From positions 5,208,001 to 5,272,000 of the forward strand of contig NZ_CP121464.1 of the NCBI RefSeq assembly GCF_029690045.1: 64,000 nt of DNA, in the 5' to 3' direction. Of the stretch, positions 7,705-16,454 are shown one piece after another. This stretch comes from Janthinobacterium rivuli (lineage in GTDB: Bacteria; Pseudomonadota; Gammaproteobacteria; Burkholderiales; Burkholderiaceae_D). The position numbers were made by a program, and so were the translations under genes. The notes under the pieces were generated by a model that was not told where the DNA came from, ran no database searches, and saw nothing but the letters and a program-made list of their open reading frames with translations. How positions within the stretch are numbered: the stretch's first letter is position 1; every line of letters begins with the position of its first letter.

Positions 7705-8075
7705 CTATGCATAAATGCCAAGACTCAGAGCGCGTGCCTTGACGCCCTTACTAACGTTCAGTTGCGTATCCAGTTTGCATAGCCTGGCGTCACTGCCATG
7801 CGTATCTTTACCGCCGGAAAATGCACGATACAAGCGCGCCACGTTGCTGTGCGAATGAAACGGCACATCCCGTTTCATTTATTGTTGGTGCCATCGAAGA
7901 AGAAGCCGAAAAACAGATTGACATCACATGGGGGAGGGAAGCCGGGAAGTGGGCACTCACGCTTCTTCATAAATCCTATAATTTCATCCATTTCATTAAT
8001 TCCATCAAAAAAACGTTCCTTGTCAGATGGATCATTTTTATCTACAGAATAGCTTTCGGCCAAAAAATCTGTCAT
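7705..8075 (-). pseudogene. Frameshifted Tle1 remnant (unit E)
   Basis: ATG 8075 overlaps the DUF3304 stop at 8072. The frame reads MTDFLAESYSVDKNDPSDKE to FFFDGTNN, then K and a stop, because one base is missing where the sisters read NNNM (7879-7882). The following sequence still matches the sister remnants (HSHSNVARLYRAF, the GSDA-RLCKLD junction, LSLGI) in another frame up to the stop at 7705. It has lost the catalytic residues and is frameshifted. Confidence 0.8.
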
Positions 8076-8695
8076 CGCACATTCCCATCTAAACTTTGGA
8101 CAATTTTTTTTTGAAATTCAATAATTTCTTTTTTTTCTTTTATCTTTTCATCTGACAGAGTATAAAAATCACGCTGCAATCTTTTTTCCAAAAAATCGAG
8201 CGTATTTCTCTCTCTCTTTAGTTTATCTTTACGACGCTCATCCCGATACTCCTTCGTCGGCACCGGATACCCCTTGATTTTTCCCGGCCACTCCGGTCGG
8301 CTCGGTCCGTAAAGCGACACCACGGCTCCCACGCTGCCATCTTCATAGACGATCAGCCAGATATCACCTCCCTTCCCATCCGGATACGGTGGAACACTGA
8401 CCGTCTCGCGATGAAAGGTCGGGTCCGGGGACAACTGATAGACCACCACCACCTTCAAATCCGCATGCCACTTTTCCGGCACGGTGAAACAGCATATCGA
8501 TCCGCCCTGCCCGTATGGACGGATCGAATCGCCACCGCCGCCGCTGTTGGTATTGCCAGGATTTTCAACCGCGATGTAATCGACTTCGCGCGAAGAATAA
8601 TTCAGCGCCTGAATGCTCGCGGCCATGGCGACGCCGGGTAAACATGCGGCCAGCAAGAGAACTCGCCAGCAATGGTGCTTGAGCAACGTCGTCAT
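8072..8695 (-). CDS. Secreted DUF3304 protein, putative Tle1 immunity (array unit E)
   Basis: This is the first array copy in transcription order, 67 bp after the stop of the complete Tle1 at 8763. It has 207 residues from ATG 8695 (MTTLLKHHCWRVLLL), a slightly different signal peptide from the others, and cleavage near VAMAAS. The core matches units B-D (GGGGDSIRPYGQGG, CCFTVPEKWHADL). The tail is KLKRERNTLDFLEKRLQRDF to IIEFQKKIVQSLDGNVR. Its position makes it a candidate second immunity gene for the Tle1 upstream, but the homologous position before each Tle1 start is also occupied by a DUF3304 gene. Confidence 0.82.
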   Translation of the reverse strand: MTTLLKHHCWRVLLLAACLPGVAMAASIQALNYSSREVDYIAVENPGNTNSGGGGDSIRPYGQGGSICCFTVPEKWHADLKVVVVYQLSPDPTFHRETVSVPPYPDGKGGDIWLIVYEDGSVGAVVSLYGPSRPEWPGKIKGYPVPTKEYRDERRKDKLKRERNTLDFLEKRLQRDFYTLSDEKIKEKKEIIEFQKKIVQSLDGNVR

Positions 8696-8762
8696 GATGT
8701 CATCGCTATCTATAAAATCGCCAAATGAATCTACCCGGCTCCAGCCGCGCTGAAATCACGCT

Positions 8763-10934
8763 CTATGCGAGCGCCTCGGCACGCGTTGCATAGCGCTGCT
8801 GCGCCAGGTAAATCTCTTCATCCGCTTTGGCTTGCGCAATATCCTGTGTTAAGTTTTCGCTCCACACAAATTCTTCGGGTGCTTCTTTCGCCTCGATGCC
8901 GGCCGTCGGCATGCGTTGCAGCTCCTTCTCGTGCACGCTTTTCCGGAAGAAACCACTTTGCGGGTAATAGCCTCGGCGCAAGATATAGCCGCCACCCTCG
9001 CGCCGCGTATAGGTTTGCGTGGTGATCAGCCTGCTACGCATGTCGGCGCTGTCGGCATCCGTACGGATCGGATAGGGAGTGCCATACTGCGCTTCCTTGA
9101 CCAGTGCTTCCTCTTCCGGCGTCAATGCTTCGCCATTCTTCTGTTTCAGTTGCGCGGCTTCCGTCTTTCGGCTGAGCTCATATACGCGTTTATAAAAGCC
9201 GTCTTTAGGCGGTTTATCGGCGAACGAGGCGATCCTGGCCCGCTTGTCGTATTCCGTCACTTCGCCTGCCATATAAAAGCCGGCCAGGGAATCATGCACA
9301 TAGTCGTCAAAAAAACGCATCACTTCGGGCGGCAGCGGTTTGGGGTGATCGAATATGTCGAGCGCCCATGCTTCCCAATCATCCAAGGAGATGTGATTTT
9401 GGGCGCGATAGTATTGCCAGTGATTGATGCGCGCAATGTCCCGGGCGCTGAACGGTTGCCCCTCATCGCCATGAAGGAAGGCTTTGCGCGCGCGCAGCGC
9501 TTCCAGATCGCCTGCCAGCAAGCGGTTATAGGAACCCAGATCCTCCCGCTCCTGCGCGCTGGCCGCCTTGAAGCTGGCCGTGGCCTCCAAGGTCTTGACG
9601 CGCACGGCGCGCCAGCGGTAATACAGCTCCATGTGCTTGCTCAGCAAACCGCCTTGCTTGTTAAGCTCGGCGGTATATGCTTCCCATGCCTTGGCAAGCT
9701 CTTGACTGACCTGGAAATCAACTTGCACCGTAGCTTCCAGTTTGCTGAACGGCCTCAAAGGCACGCCCTTGAGGCGAGCCTCCTTGAACATATGCGCCAG
9801 CGGAATTTGCGACAGCAAGGCCGCTTGTCCGCCACGCCCCTTTCCCTGCTCGCCCGGGCCATAACCGCCCCCGACATCGGAGTGGACGCCAGGAAAATAT
9901 ACTTCCTCGATTTTCCCTTCCAGGCGCGTGACGGGAAAATTCATGCGCTGCTCATGCGTGGCAATACAATGCAGACCTGCCTGGACGCAGGACGGCAATG
10001 GCTTGAGCAATTCATTGGCCCAGGCCCAATGGCCATCGAACATCGCGCCAGGCGCGATCGTGGTTTTCGCCACCGACCCCGAACTGCCCACGGTTGCCAC
10101 CGTATCAAAGACGCCAAGAAAATCGATGCTGGCAAGGATGCCGGCAAACTTCTGCACCTTATCTTTGGGCGGTGTGAGCAAATCGGCAAACAACTGGCAA
10201 AACGCCACCGCCTCGGCGGCGCCACGCGAAAAACCGAACACGGACAAGGTCAGCGATGGAATATGCGGCTTCGGTTGTGCCGCCATCGCCGCTTTGAGTT
10301 TTTCAATATGCTCAGCGAACCAGTCAGAGTGGGTCATGAAACGCTCCCTGCCAGTTGAGGGATGCGGCACCTTTTTGTGGCCTACGTCATTATCATAAGT
10401 ACGGGCAAGTTCGCCAGCCTTATCTGATTTATATAATGGAGTTTCATCTCCGTATACCGTTCGATGAACTGCATTTAAAACCTGCAACAACCCCCATATA
10501 ATGCGTGGCTGCCCTCCTTTGGCAAAAGCCTTCCCCTCATCAGACTCAGTCAGTTCACCAATTTCCTTAAATGGCGTTCCCACGCCAGGAATGTAATATC
10601 GGTAATACCCGGCACCCCGCTTATCAGATGGAAAAGCAGAAAATAGACGCGCCACATTGCTATGACTGGCGTCATTGGGATCTACTACAACATCATCAAT
10701 AGGTATGGGTTTCTTTGTTTTTTGATCGAGTACGCCCGTTCTAACCCCATTCTTATCGCGCTCCAGATTGTTATTGGTTCCATCAAAGAAAATCCCAACC
10801 CTCACTGGAATACTGCACGGCGCGCTACCTTCATTAGCACATGCCTCCTTGGCAATTTCGGATTGTTCTTTCATCGACGGATTTAAAAAAAAATCGACGG
10901 GAAACGGCGCGGAATTTGGAGTTTCACTGATCAT
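8763..10934 (-). CDS. DUF2235 / Tle1-type T6SS phospholipase effector (copy B, complete)
   Basis: The protein has 723 residues from ATG 10934 (MISETPNSAPFP), four bases after the stop of its DUF3304 lipoprotein. A longer frame starts inside that gene and is rejected. Motifs: GIFFDGTNNNLERD at 48-60, nucleophile elbow GFSRG at 234-238, GVFDTVATVG with Asp277, and FPGVHSDVGGGY with His351, giving a complete Ser-Asp-His set. Tle1 enzymes hydrolyse phospholipids in the target cell after delivery on VgrG. The chain VgrG - DUF4123 - immunity - Tle1 is a standard effector cassette, so loading through the DUF4123 adaptor is expected. It is only distantly similar to copy A outside the motifs. Confidence 0.9.
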   Translation of the reverse strand: MISETPNSAPFPVDFFLNPSMKEQSEIAKEACANEGSAPCSIPVRVGIFFDGTNNNLERDKNGVRTGVLDQKTKKPIPIDDVVVDPNDASHSNVARLFSAFPSDKRGAGYYRYYIPGVGTPFKEIGELTESDEGKAFAKGGQPRIIWGLLQVLNAVHRTVYGDETPLYKSDKAGELARTYDNDVGHKKVPHPSTGRERFMTHSDWFAEHIEKLKAAMAAQPKPHIPSLTLSVFGFSRGAAEAVAFCQLFADLLTPPKDKVQKFAGILASIDFLGVFDTVATVGSSGSVAKTTIAPGAMFDGHWAWANELLKPLPSCVQAGLHCIATHEQRMNFPVTRLEGKIEEVYFPGVHSDVGGGYGPGEQGKGRGGQAALLSQIPLAHMFKEARLKGVPLRPFSKLEATVQVDFQVSQELAKAWEAYTAELNKQGGLLSKHMELYYRWRAVRVKTLEATASFKAASAQEREDLGSYNRLLAGDLEALRARKAFLHGDEGQPFSARDIARINHWQYYRAQNHISLDDWEAWALDIFDHPKPLPPEVMRFFDDYVHDSLAGFYMAGEVTEYDKRARIASFADKPPKDGFYKRVYELSRKTEAAQLKQKNGEALTPEEEALVKEAQYGTPYPIRTDADSADMRSRLITTQTYTRREGGGYILRRGYYPQSGFFRKSVHEKELQRMPTAGIEAKEAPEEFVWSENLTQDIAQAKADEEIYLAQQRYATRAEALA

Positions 10935-10938
10935 AATA

Positions 10939-11391
10939 TCAAGGAATATTGGCAGGTTTTCCGGAGTGAAGAATAGGATGAGTTTTTGCCCCCCCTCCAG
11001 CATTTGACACGACAACCCTCACCTTATCATTGGGGAAGAAATGCATATAGATATCGCCAGGCTCATCGTATTTTTCCACTTCCACCATTTTTTCTTTAAT
11101 AATATGTTTTAGTCCATCCGGCATATCCCACCGCACCCGAACCATCATTCCCGGATACCACACTCTCGGGATAGAGGCGCAACAGATTTCTGCTCCCCCC
11201 GCCCCCCATCTGGCCATATCCGCACCTCCAGCCCCATCCACCGACGCGGAGTAAATGAAATTCCCGGTATGATTCACAATACCCACCTGCGCCGTCGCGG
11301 TAGGGCTTGGGCCGGCTTGCTCAACCTGCTTGGCCTTGAAGGCACAGCCGCTCAACAGCAAGACAGCGCCAAGATACATAATCCATTTCAT
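10939..11391 (-). CDS. DUF3304 lipoprotein, putative immunity protein for Tle1 copy B
   Basis: This 150-residue lipoprotein starts at ATG 11391 (MKWIMYLGAVLLLSGC). The lipobox Cys is followed by Ala, favouring outer-membrane retention facing the periplasm, where Tle1 acts. The mature part has IVNHTGNFIYS, GAGGAD, CCASIPRVWYPGM and HPILHSGKPANIP. It sits between the adaptor and the Tle1 gene, 4 nt from the latter, which suggests translational coupling of immunity and toxin. It is nearly identical to 1088-1540. Immunity is inferred from gene order and the DUF3304 family. Confidence 0.85.
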   Translation of the reverse strand: MKWIMYLGAVLLLSGCAFKAKQVEQAGPSPTATAQVGIVNHTGNFIYSASVDGAGGADMARWGAGGAEICCASIPRVWYPGMMVRVRWDMPDGLKHIIKEKMVEVEKYDEPGDIYMHFFPNDKVRVVVSNAGGGAKTHPILHSGKPANIP

Positions 11392-11431
11392 GATTTTCCT
11401 TTTATCAAAGTAAGCAGTTGAATGAACATGG

Positions 11432-12361
11432 CTAGGCAGCCGAGCGCGCCTGCCAGAAATCGTCGGGCAGCGTGTCGAGCTCGGACAGGTAATTCGCACC
11501 CTGGCGCGTGCGCCGCAACAGGCTGGCCATCGCAGGATGCAAGGTGAAATCATCGGCCAGCATCAAGGCCAGGGCGCTGAAATGCTGACGCTGGCCAGCC
11601 GCCTCGATGCCGCTGGCGTTTGCCACAAACAAATGACGCGCCACGCGCGCGTGGCACTGGGCCGGAGTACCGGAATGAAACAGGTCCGGCTGCACATCAT
11701 GCAGATTGGCAAGGATGGCGTCGGCTTCGGCGCTATCCACCAGGGCGGCGAAGGCGGCATCGCCGAGGGGGAATTTATCAAACTCCGCAGGGACGGGACT
11801 GGGCTGCGCCTCGCCCTGCCAACTGATCAGCGAACCATCGCGCCGCAGCGACCACCAGTGGTAGATGGGGCTCAGCAAATGCGCGGACTGCGTTTCAGTC
11901 AAGGCTGCCAGCAAGGCCGGCAATGTGCGGCTATCGGCCCAGCGCACGGGCCATTCGACGGTATCTGGCGTGATGGCAATCAAATAGGGGCGCAGATGCT
12001 GCTCCAGCTGGTCGATATCGAGCGTGCTGGCGATGATGCTGAGCATGGGCTTGCCTGCACACACCGAAAACAGGCGCTGCAGCCACTCGGCCTGCTCGCT
12101 GCTTGTCGATGGCGCCGCCATTAAATGCGGTGCGGCGCTCTTGAAGTTTTGCAGCGAGGTGTGCGCATACAGCGACTGGCGCCGCAAACGGCTCGGGTAA
12201 CGCTTGGTGAAAAACTCCTCATCGCAGGCGCCGTCGAGCAGCGCCAGCAAATGCAAGGGCTGGCCGCCGTTCGCCACCGCCGCTTCCGCGCACAAGGCCT
12301 GCAGTTGCTGTGCGATCTGCGCTGGAACTGCAGGGTCAGGAAGATCGATGGCAAAGTACAT
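11432..12361 (-). CDS. DUF4123 protein, T6SS effector adaptor/chaperone
   Basis: The protein has 309 residues from the second of two adjacent ATG codons (12361), five bases behind a GGAG site. The N-terminal half ([42 protein letters not shown]) resembles DUF4123 proteins, which hold an effector and hand it to the VgrG tip. The C-terminal part ([16 protein letters not shown]) is the segment duplicated at 1581. It lies 13 bp after VgrG and just before the immunity/Tle1 pair, so its cargo is most likely Tle1 copy B. No catalytic motif is expected. Confidence 0.85.
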   Translation of the reverse strand: MYFAIDLPDPAVPAQIAQQLQALCAEAAVANGGQPLHLLALLDGACDEEFFTKRYPSRLRRQSLYAHTSLQNFKSAAPHLMAAPSTSSEQAEWLQRLFSVCAGKPMLSIIASTLDIDQLEQHLRPYLIAITPDTVEWPVRWADSRTLPALLAALTETQSAHLLSPIYHWWSLRRDGSLISWQGEAQPSPVPAEFDKFPLGDAAFAALVDSAEADAILANLHDVQPDLFHSGTPAQCHARVARHLFVANASGIEAAGQRQHFSALALMLADDFTLHPAMASLLRRTRQGANYLSELDTLPDDFWQARSAA

Positions 12362-12374
12362 CATGGCTCCTTTT

Positions 12375-15239
12375 CTAGGCTGCCGTGGGCGCGACAAACG
12401 GGCTGCCGCTACGCAAGGCCGCCAACAGGCACGCTTTGCAGACGCTGGCAGGCAGCGCCGGCAATGGATAAGCCAGCCGTTCCGGCCCGTCAAAACTCTT
12501 CTTGCCGGCATGCACCGTGATCTTGCCCGGGCACTGCACGGTGATGTTGCCGCCCTCGATGGTGATGTTGGCGCCGCCCGCCGTCGACAGGCGGATGCTT
12601 TTCGCCGCCGCCCAGTCGATGTGCGCGGCGGCGCTGACGATATTGACTTCCTCGCGCGCCTGCACGTTGAGCACGTCGGCCTGCGCCTGCAGGTCGATGG
12701 CTTGTTTGGCGGCGATCAGTTGCAGGCCGATATTGTTCTCGCCCGCCTTGACCACGCCGGCCAGCGCGCCGATGGCCTGGCCGCTGTGCACGCGCAGCTG
12801 GCCGCCGCCGACGAACTGGGTGTCCTGGCCGCTCATCAGGGAGGTGGTTTCGCCATTGACCAGCTGGATATCCTGGCCCGCCAGCACGCCCAGGCCGGCA
12901 CGGGCGGCGATGGCGATGATGGCGTCGCTGCTGTGCGGCAGCTTGTCGTCGCCGGGGCTGGTCGGCTTGCCCGCCGCGTCGCGCCTGGCGGCGGCCGTAT
13001 TTTCCTGGCTCAGCATGCCGGAAACGCTGGTCAGGAACGCCGGCAAGGGCGCCGCCTTTTCGTCGAGCACGCTGGCATTCGCCTTGGCCGGGCCCAGGTG
13101 GCTGGCATACGCGACCGTCTTGTGCGTGACGGCGGCGGCGCTGAAGGTTGCACCCAGCTTGGCTGCCTGCTTGAGCAAGACCATGCCCGGTGCATTGTCG
13201 CCGGCCGGATCGCGCGCCTGCGCGTCGTGGTTGACGAGGTAGCTGGAAATGAGCAGGCCGGCGCCGGCCCGCACGGCGCCGTAAGCGTCCGTGCGCAGCT
13301 CGGCGCCCGTACCGCGCAGGCTGCTCCGGTAATTGTCGGCCGCATGGATCAGGTGGCCAAGATTGAGTTCGCTTGCCGCATGGCTGCTCTTGAGCTGGAT
13401 GCGCCCTTGCTGGTCGGTATCGTCGAACAGCAACTGGTTGTAGCCAGAGCCGGAGCCGGCGGCGCCGAATTCCTTGCTGCGGATGCCCCATTGCGCCGCG
13501 CCGTTGCGGTGGCCCGCGCTGCCGCCAGCCGCGCCATGCCAGAGCGGACTGTTGCCGCCAGCCACGTTGCCCTGCGCCGATGGCGCATGGTCGCGCGCCG
13601 GCTCGAAGACGCTGGCGTCCGCGGGCTTGTCCGTGATGCCGCCGGGCGTGGGCGCGACGCCGCCCTCGCCTTGCCCGTTGTACAGGGCGCCGACGATGAT
13701 GGGCCGGTCGATATCGTTTTCCAGAAATTGCACCAGCACTTCCTGGCCGATGCGCGGCAGGAACTGGCTGCCCATGCCGCCGCCGGCCGAGCGCTGCGCC
13801 ACGCGCACCCAGCAGGTGGCGCTGCCGTCAAGTTGCCAGTGGAAACGGATGCGCACCCGGCCCAGCTTGTCGCAATGGATTTCGCTGCCGCCGCTGGCGC
13901 TGGTGCCGCCGTCGGCGCCGACGACGATGGCGCTCTGGCTGCCGCAGGCCGTCGGTTTCGGGTGGTGGCGCGCGTCGCCGCCGTCATGCACGGGGCGCCA
14001 TGGCGTTGCCGCGGCAAGCATCTCGATGCAGTTGGCGTAACCGCTGGCTTTCGCCTGGGCAATCGCGGCGGCAAAGTCGGCAAAGCCGTCGCCCAGGCCA
14101 GGCATGGCTTCTTGCAGCAGTTCGGGCACTGGGCCGAACAGTTCTGCCAGCGCCTGCGACGCGGGCGCCGGCAGGTTGTTGATGCCGATGCTGGCCACGC
14201 GGAGCACGACATAGTCGGATGCGGCGCCGTCGGCCTGCGGCAACGGCCCCTGCGTCAGGGTAAAGCGCGTGCCGGCGCGCAGGGTGCGTACCGTCGAGCG
14301 CGCCTGCCACAACTGGGCGCGCGCTTCGCGCGACTGCATCTGCAGCGCGGCATAGTGCTGCGCCTGCGCGCCATTCGCATACCAGTACTGGCCCGGCGTA
14401 TCGTAACTTTCCAGCACGGTGGCATGCTTGCCGCCGATGGCCAGATTCGTCGGCACGCTGGCGGCGACCGCCTTCTTGGCCTTGTAATCGTAGCTCAGTA
14501 CGCTACTCAGCCCGACGTGCAGGCTGCGCCGCGCGCACAGCGCTTGCACGCTGTCGCTCGCTTCGCCGGCCCTGGCGCCATGAAAGCGCAAGCCGCCGCC
14601 TTGCGCGCTGCTGGCGTCCTCGGGCGTGGCGCAGGGCTGGCTGCTGTCGGCGAACAAAATCAGCGTGTGCGCCTCGAAGCGCCAGGCGATGCCCTCTTCC
14701 GTCAGCAGCCGGCGCACGAAATCGTAGTCCGATTCCCGGTACTGGCAACAATAGCTGCGCTCGCCCGCCTGCCGCATGCACTGCGCCACCTCGTCGCTCC
14801 ATTGCCACAGGGCATGCGGCGCATAGGCTTGCAATACCTCGTCGACGATGGCCGTCACGCTCCGGTCTTGCCATACGCGGCTGTTACGCACTTGCGTCAG
14901 CAGCCACAGCCAGGGCGTGATGCGCAAGCGGTAGCGCGCCAGGCCGCCATTGCTGCCCAGCATGGCCGCTGCGCTGATATAGCCGGAAAACTGCGTGCGC
15001 GTGCCGTCGGCCAGGCTGATATGCAGGCTGGCAGGCTGGCCCAGCAGGGAGGCCAGCGCAACATGGGCATTCGTGGACAAGGCGATAATCTCGCGCGCGC
15101 CAACCGCCTGCAGCCGGTCATCGGCGGCGAAGGCTTCGACCAGCAAGCCGCCGTCCTGTCCATCATCGCCGATGGACAATGCATACAGACGCGTCTCACC
15201 ATTGAAGGCGGCTACCGCGCTAACGATATCTTGTGTCAA
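12375..15239 (-). CDS. vgrG: VgrG spike protein with DUF2345 extension (T6SS)
   Basis: The protein has 954 residues. The N-terminal half has the gp27-like fold typical of VgrG ([44 protein letters not shown]). The gp5-like OB segment follows near residues 420-520 ([40 protein letters not shown]). The remainder is a DUF2345-type repeat-rich needle ([36 protein letters not shown]). It forms the puncturing tip and carries the cargo loaded by the DUF4123 adaptor encoded next. No T6SS sheath or membrane-complex gene is in the window, so this is an orphan vgrG island serving an apparatus encoded elsewhere. Confidence 0.93.
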   Translation of the reverse strand: MTQDIVSAVAAFNGETRLYALSIGDDGQDGGLLVEAFAADDRLQAVGAREIIALSTNAHVALASLLGQPASLHISLADGTRTQFSGYISAAAMLGSNGGLARYRLRITPWLWLLTQVRNSRVWQDRSVTAIVDEVLQAYAPHALWQWSDEVAQCMRQAGERSYCCQYRESDYDFVRRLLTEEGIAWRFEAHTLILFADSSQPCATPEDASSAQGGGLRFHGARAGEASDSVQALCARRSLHVGLSSVLSYDYKAKKAVAASVPTNLAIGGKHATVLESYDTPGQYWYANGAQAQHYAALQMQSREARAQLWQARSTVRTLRAGTRFTLTQGPLPQADGAASDYVVLRVASIGINNLPAPASQALAELFGPVPELLQEAMPGLGDGFADFAAAIAQAKASGYANCIEMLAAATPWRPVHDGGDARHHPKPTACGSQSAIVVGADGGTSASGGSEIHCDKLGRVRIRFHWQLDGSATCWVRVAQRSAGGGMGSQFLPRIGQEVLVQFLENDIDRPIIVGALYNGQGEGGVAPTPGGITDKPADASVFEPARDHAPSAQGNVAGGNSPLWHGAAGGSAGHRNGAAQWGIRSKEFGAAGSGSGYNQLLFDDTDQQGRIQLKSSHAASELNLGHLIHAADNYRSSLRGTGAELRTDAYGAVRAGAGLLISSYLVNHDAQARDPAGDNAPGMVLLKQAAKLGATFSAAAVTHKTVAYASHLGPAKANASVLDEKAAPLPAFLTSVSGMLSQENTAAARRDAAGKPTSPGDDKLPHSSDAIIAIAARAGLGVLAGQDIQLVNGETTSLMSGQDTQFVGGGQLRVHSGQAIGALAGVVKAGENNIGLQLIAAKQAIDLQAQADVLNVQAREEVNIVSAAAHIDWAAAKSIRLSTAGGANITIEGGNITVQCPGKITVHAGKKSFDGPERLAYPLPALPASVCKACLLAALRSGSPFVAPTAA

Positions 15240-15382
15240 AGGATGCTCTTCATCTGGAAAGTGGCATCACACATTGCTTATCAAAACAATGTGCAAAATA
15301 AACAAGTCCAGGCAATTATGCGCGAGTTCTCAAAAAAGCAAGATTCAATTGAACAAGTAGTGCGCGGGGGAGACAATAGTCG

Positions 15383-15410
15383 GTGCTTCGGGCAATGGAT
15401 TCGGTACAAT
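15383..15410 (+). promoter_or_regulatory. Weak sigma-70-like promoter candidate upstream of tal
   Basis: A TACAAT hexamer (15405-15410) lies 36 nt upstream of the transaldolase ATG. The best -35 partner is a poor GTGCTT at 16-bp spacing. The 207-bp gap between vgrG and tal (15240-15446) must also hold the leftward vgrG promoter, for which I see no convincing match. Confidence 0.3.
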
Positions 15411-15446
15411 ACTCCGGCAAGCCCATTCACTCTTTCCCGTGCAGCC

Positions 15447-16382
15447 ATGAACCAACTCGAACAACTGAAGCAATTTACTACCGTGGTGGCCGACACCGGC
15501 GACTTCCAATCGATCCAGGCTTACACGCCGCGCGATGCGACGACGAATCCGTCGCTGATCCTGAAGGCCGTGCAAAAGGATGAATACAAGCCGCTGCTGG
15601 AAAAGGCCGTGCGCGACCATCCGAACGCCTCGACCGCCGAAATCATCGACCGCCTGCTGATCGCCTTTGGCGTGGAAATCCTGCAAACCATCCCCGGCCG
15701 CGTCTCCACCGAAGTCGATGCGCGCCTGTCGTTCGACACGGAAGGTACTGTCGCCAAGGGCCGCGACCTGATCGCCCTGTATTCGAACGCCGGCATTGCC
15801 CGCGAGCGCGTGCTGATCAAGATCGCCTCCACCTGGGAAGGCATCCGCGCCGCCGCCATCCTGGAAAAGGAAGGCATCCGCTGCAACATGACCCTGCTGT
15901 TCTCGCTGGCCCAGGCCATCGCCTGCGCCGAAGCGGGCGCGCAGCTGATTTCGCCGTTCGTCGGCCGCATCTACGACTGGTACAAGAAATCGACGGGCAT
16001 CGACTACATGGGCGCGGAAGATCCGGGCGTGCAATCGGTCCGCCGCATCTACAATTACTACCGCAAGTTCGGCTACAAGACCGAGGTGATGGGCGCGAGC
16101 TTCCGCAACACGTCGCAAATCCTCGAACTGGCCGGCTGCGACCTGCTCACCATCAGCCCCGACCTGCTGCAAAAGCTGGCCGACAGCGATGCGCCGGTGG
16201 AACGCAAGCTGAGCGCCGAAGCGGCGCCGTCGACCAACATCGTGCAAATGTCGCTGAACGAAGAAGCCTTCCGCTTCATGATGAATGAAGACGCGATGGC
16301 GACGGAAAAACTGGCCGAAGGCATCCGCGCCTTCTGCGTCGATTCCGGCAAGCTGAAACAGATGGTCGCGGCACTGCGTTAA
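15447..16382 (+). CDS. tal: Transaldolase
   Basis: This 311-residue enzyme of the non-oxidative pentose phosphate pathway transfers a dihydroxyacetone unit between sugar phosphates. The start at ATG 15447 gives the family N-terminus ([20 protein letters not shown]). Signatures seen are [12 protein letters not shown] near the start, [13 protein letters not shown] with the Schiff-base Lys, [12 protein letters not shown] and [11 protein letters not shown]. The length fits the TalB-type subfamily. The same frame stays open far upstream through the vgrG antisense strand, which is a GC-rich artefact. It is a single gene followed by a clear terminator. Confidence 0.97.
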   Translation: MNQLEQLKQFTTVVADTGDFQSIQAYTPRDATTNPSLILKAVQKDEYKPLLEKAVRDHPNASTAEIIDRLLIAFGVEILQTIPGRVSTEVDARLSFDTEGTVAKGRDLIALYSNAGIARERVLIKIASTWEGIRAAAILEKEGIRCNMTLLFSLAQAIACAEAGAQLISPFVGRIYDWYKKSTGIDYMGAEDPGVQSVRRIYNYYRKFGYKTEVMGASFRNTSQILELAGCDLLTISPDLLQKLADSDAPVERKLSAEAAPSTNIVQMSLNEEAFRFMMNEDAMATEKLAEGIRAFCVDSGKLKQMVAALR

Positions 16383-16400
16383 TCGCTGATCCTCACCGCA

Positions 16401-16442
16401 AAAAAAAGCGGCGTCCGTGCAATGCACGGCGCCGCTTTTTTC
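16401..16442. terminator. Bidirectional intrinsic terminator between tal and the convergent lipoprotein gene
   Basis: An A run (16400-16407) precedes a strong GC-rich hairpin formed by AGCGGCG/CCGTGCA and its complement TGCACGG/CGCCGCT, followed by a run of seven T. The flanking A and T runs let it end transcription from both sides: tal from the left and the gene at 16455-17312 from the right. Confidence 0.85.
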
Positions 16443-16454
16443 ATGCCCGCGTGA

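Larger units (their letters stand above)
4695..8695. repeat. Four tandem ~1.0-kb units of [DUF3304 gene + Tle1 remnant]
   Basis: Start codons of consecutive DUF3304 genes lie at 8695, 7694, 6690, 5692 and 4694, giving unit lengths of 1001, 1004, 998 and 998 bp. Each unit contains the signal peptide and DUF3304 core (almost identical between units), a variable block (DUF3304 tail plus first ~45 Tle1 codons) and a conserved Tle1 remnant carrying the same internal deletion. The fifth DUF3304 gene (4071-4694) continues the pattern but leads into a long Tle1 frame without the deletion. The shared deletion shows that the unit was amplified after the effector had been destroyed. Confidence 0.88.

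Noticed and set aside
4071..8695. CRISPR-like or phase-variable repeat array
   Set aside because: The units are ~1 kb protein-coding repeats, not short repeats with spacers, and there are no invertase or cas genes or inverted repeats.
8916..10358. 480-codon plus-strand open frame opposite Tle1 copy B
   Set aside because: It is antisense to a gene with clear catalytic motifs, lacks any recognisable domain and reflects GC-rich codon bias.
12204..15446. Long upstream extension of the transaldolase frame (over 1,000 codons)
   Set aside because: It runs antisense through DUF4123 and vgrG and is Arg/Ala/Gly-rich without domains. Transaldolase similarity begins exactly at 15447.
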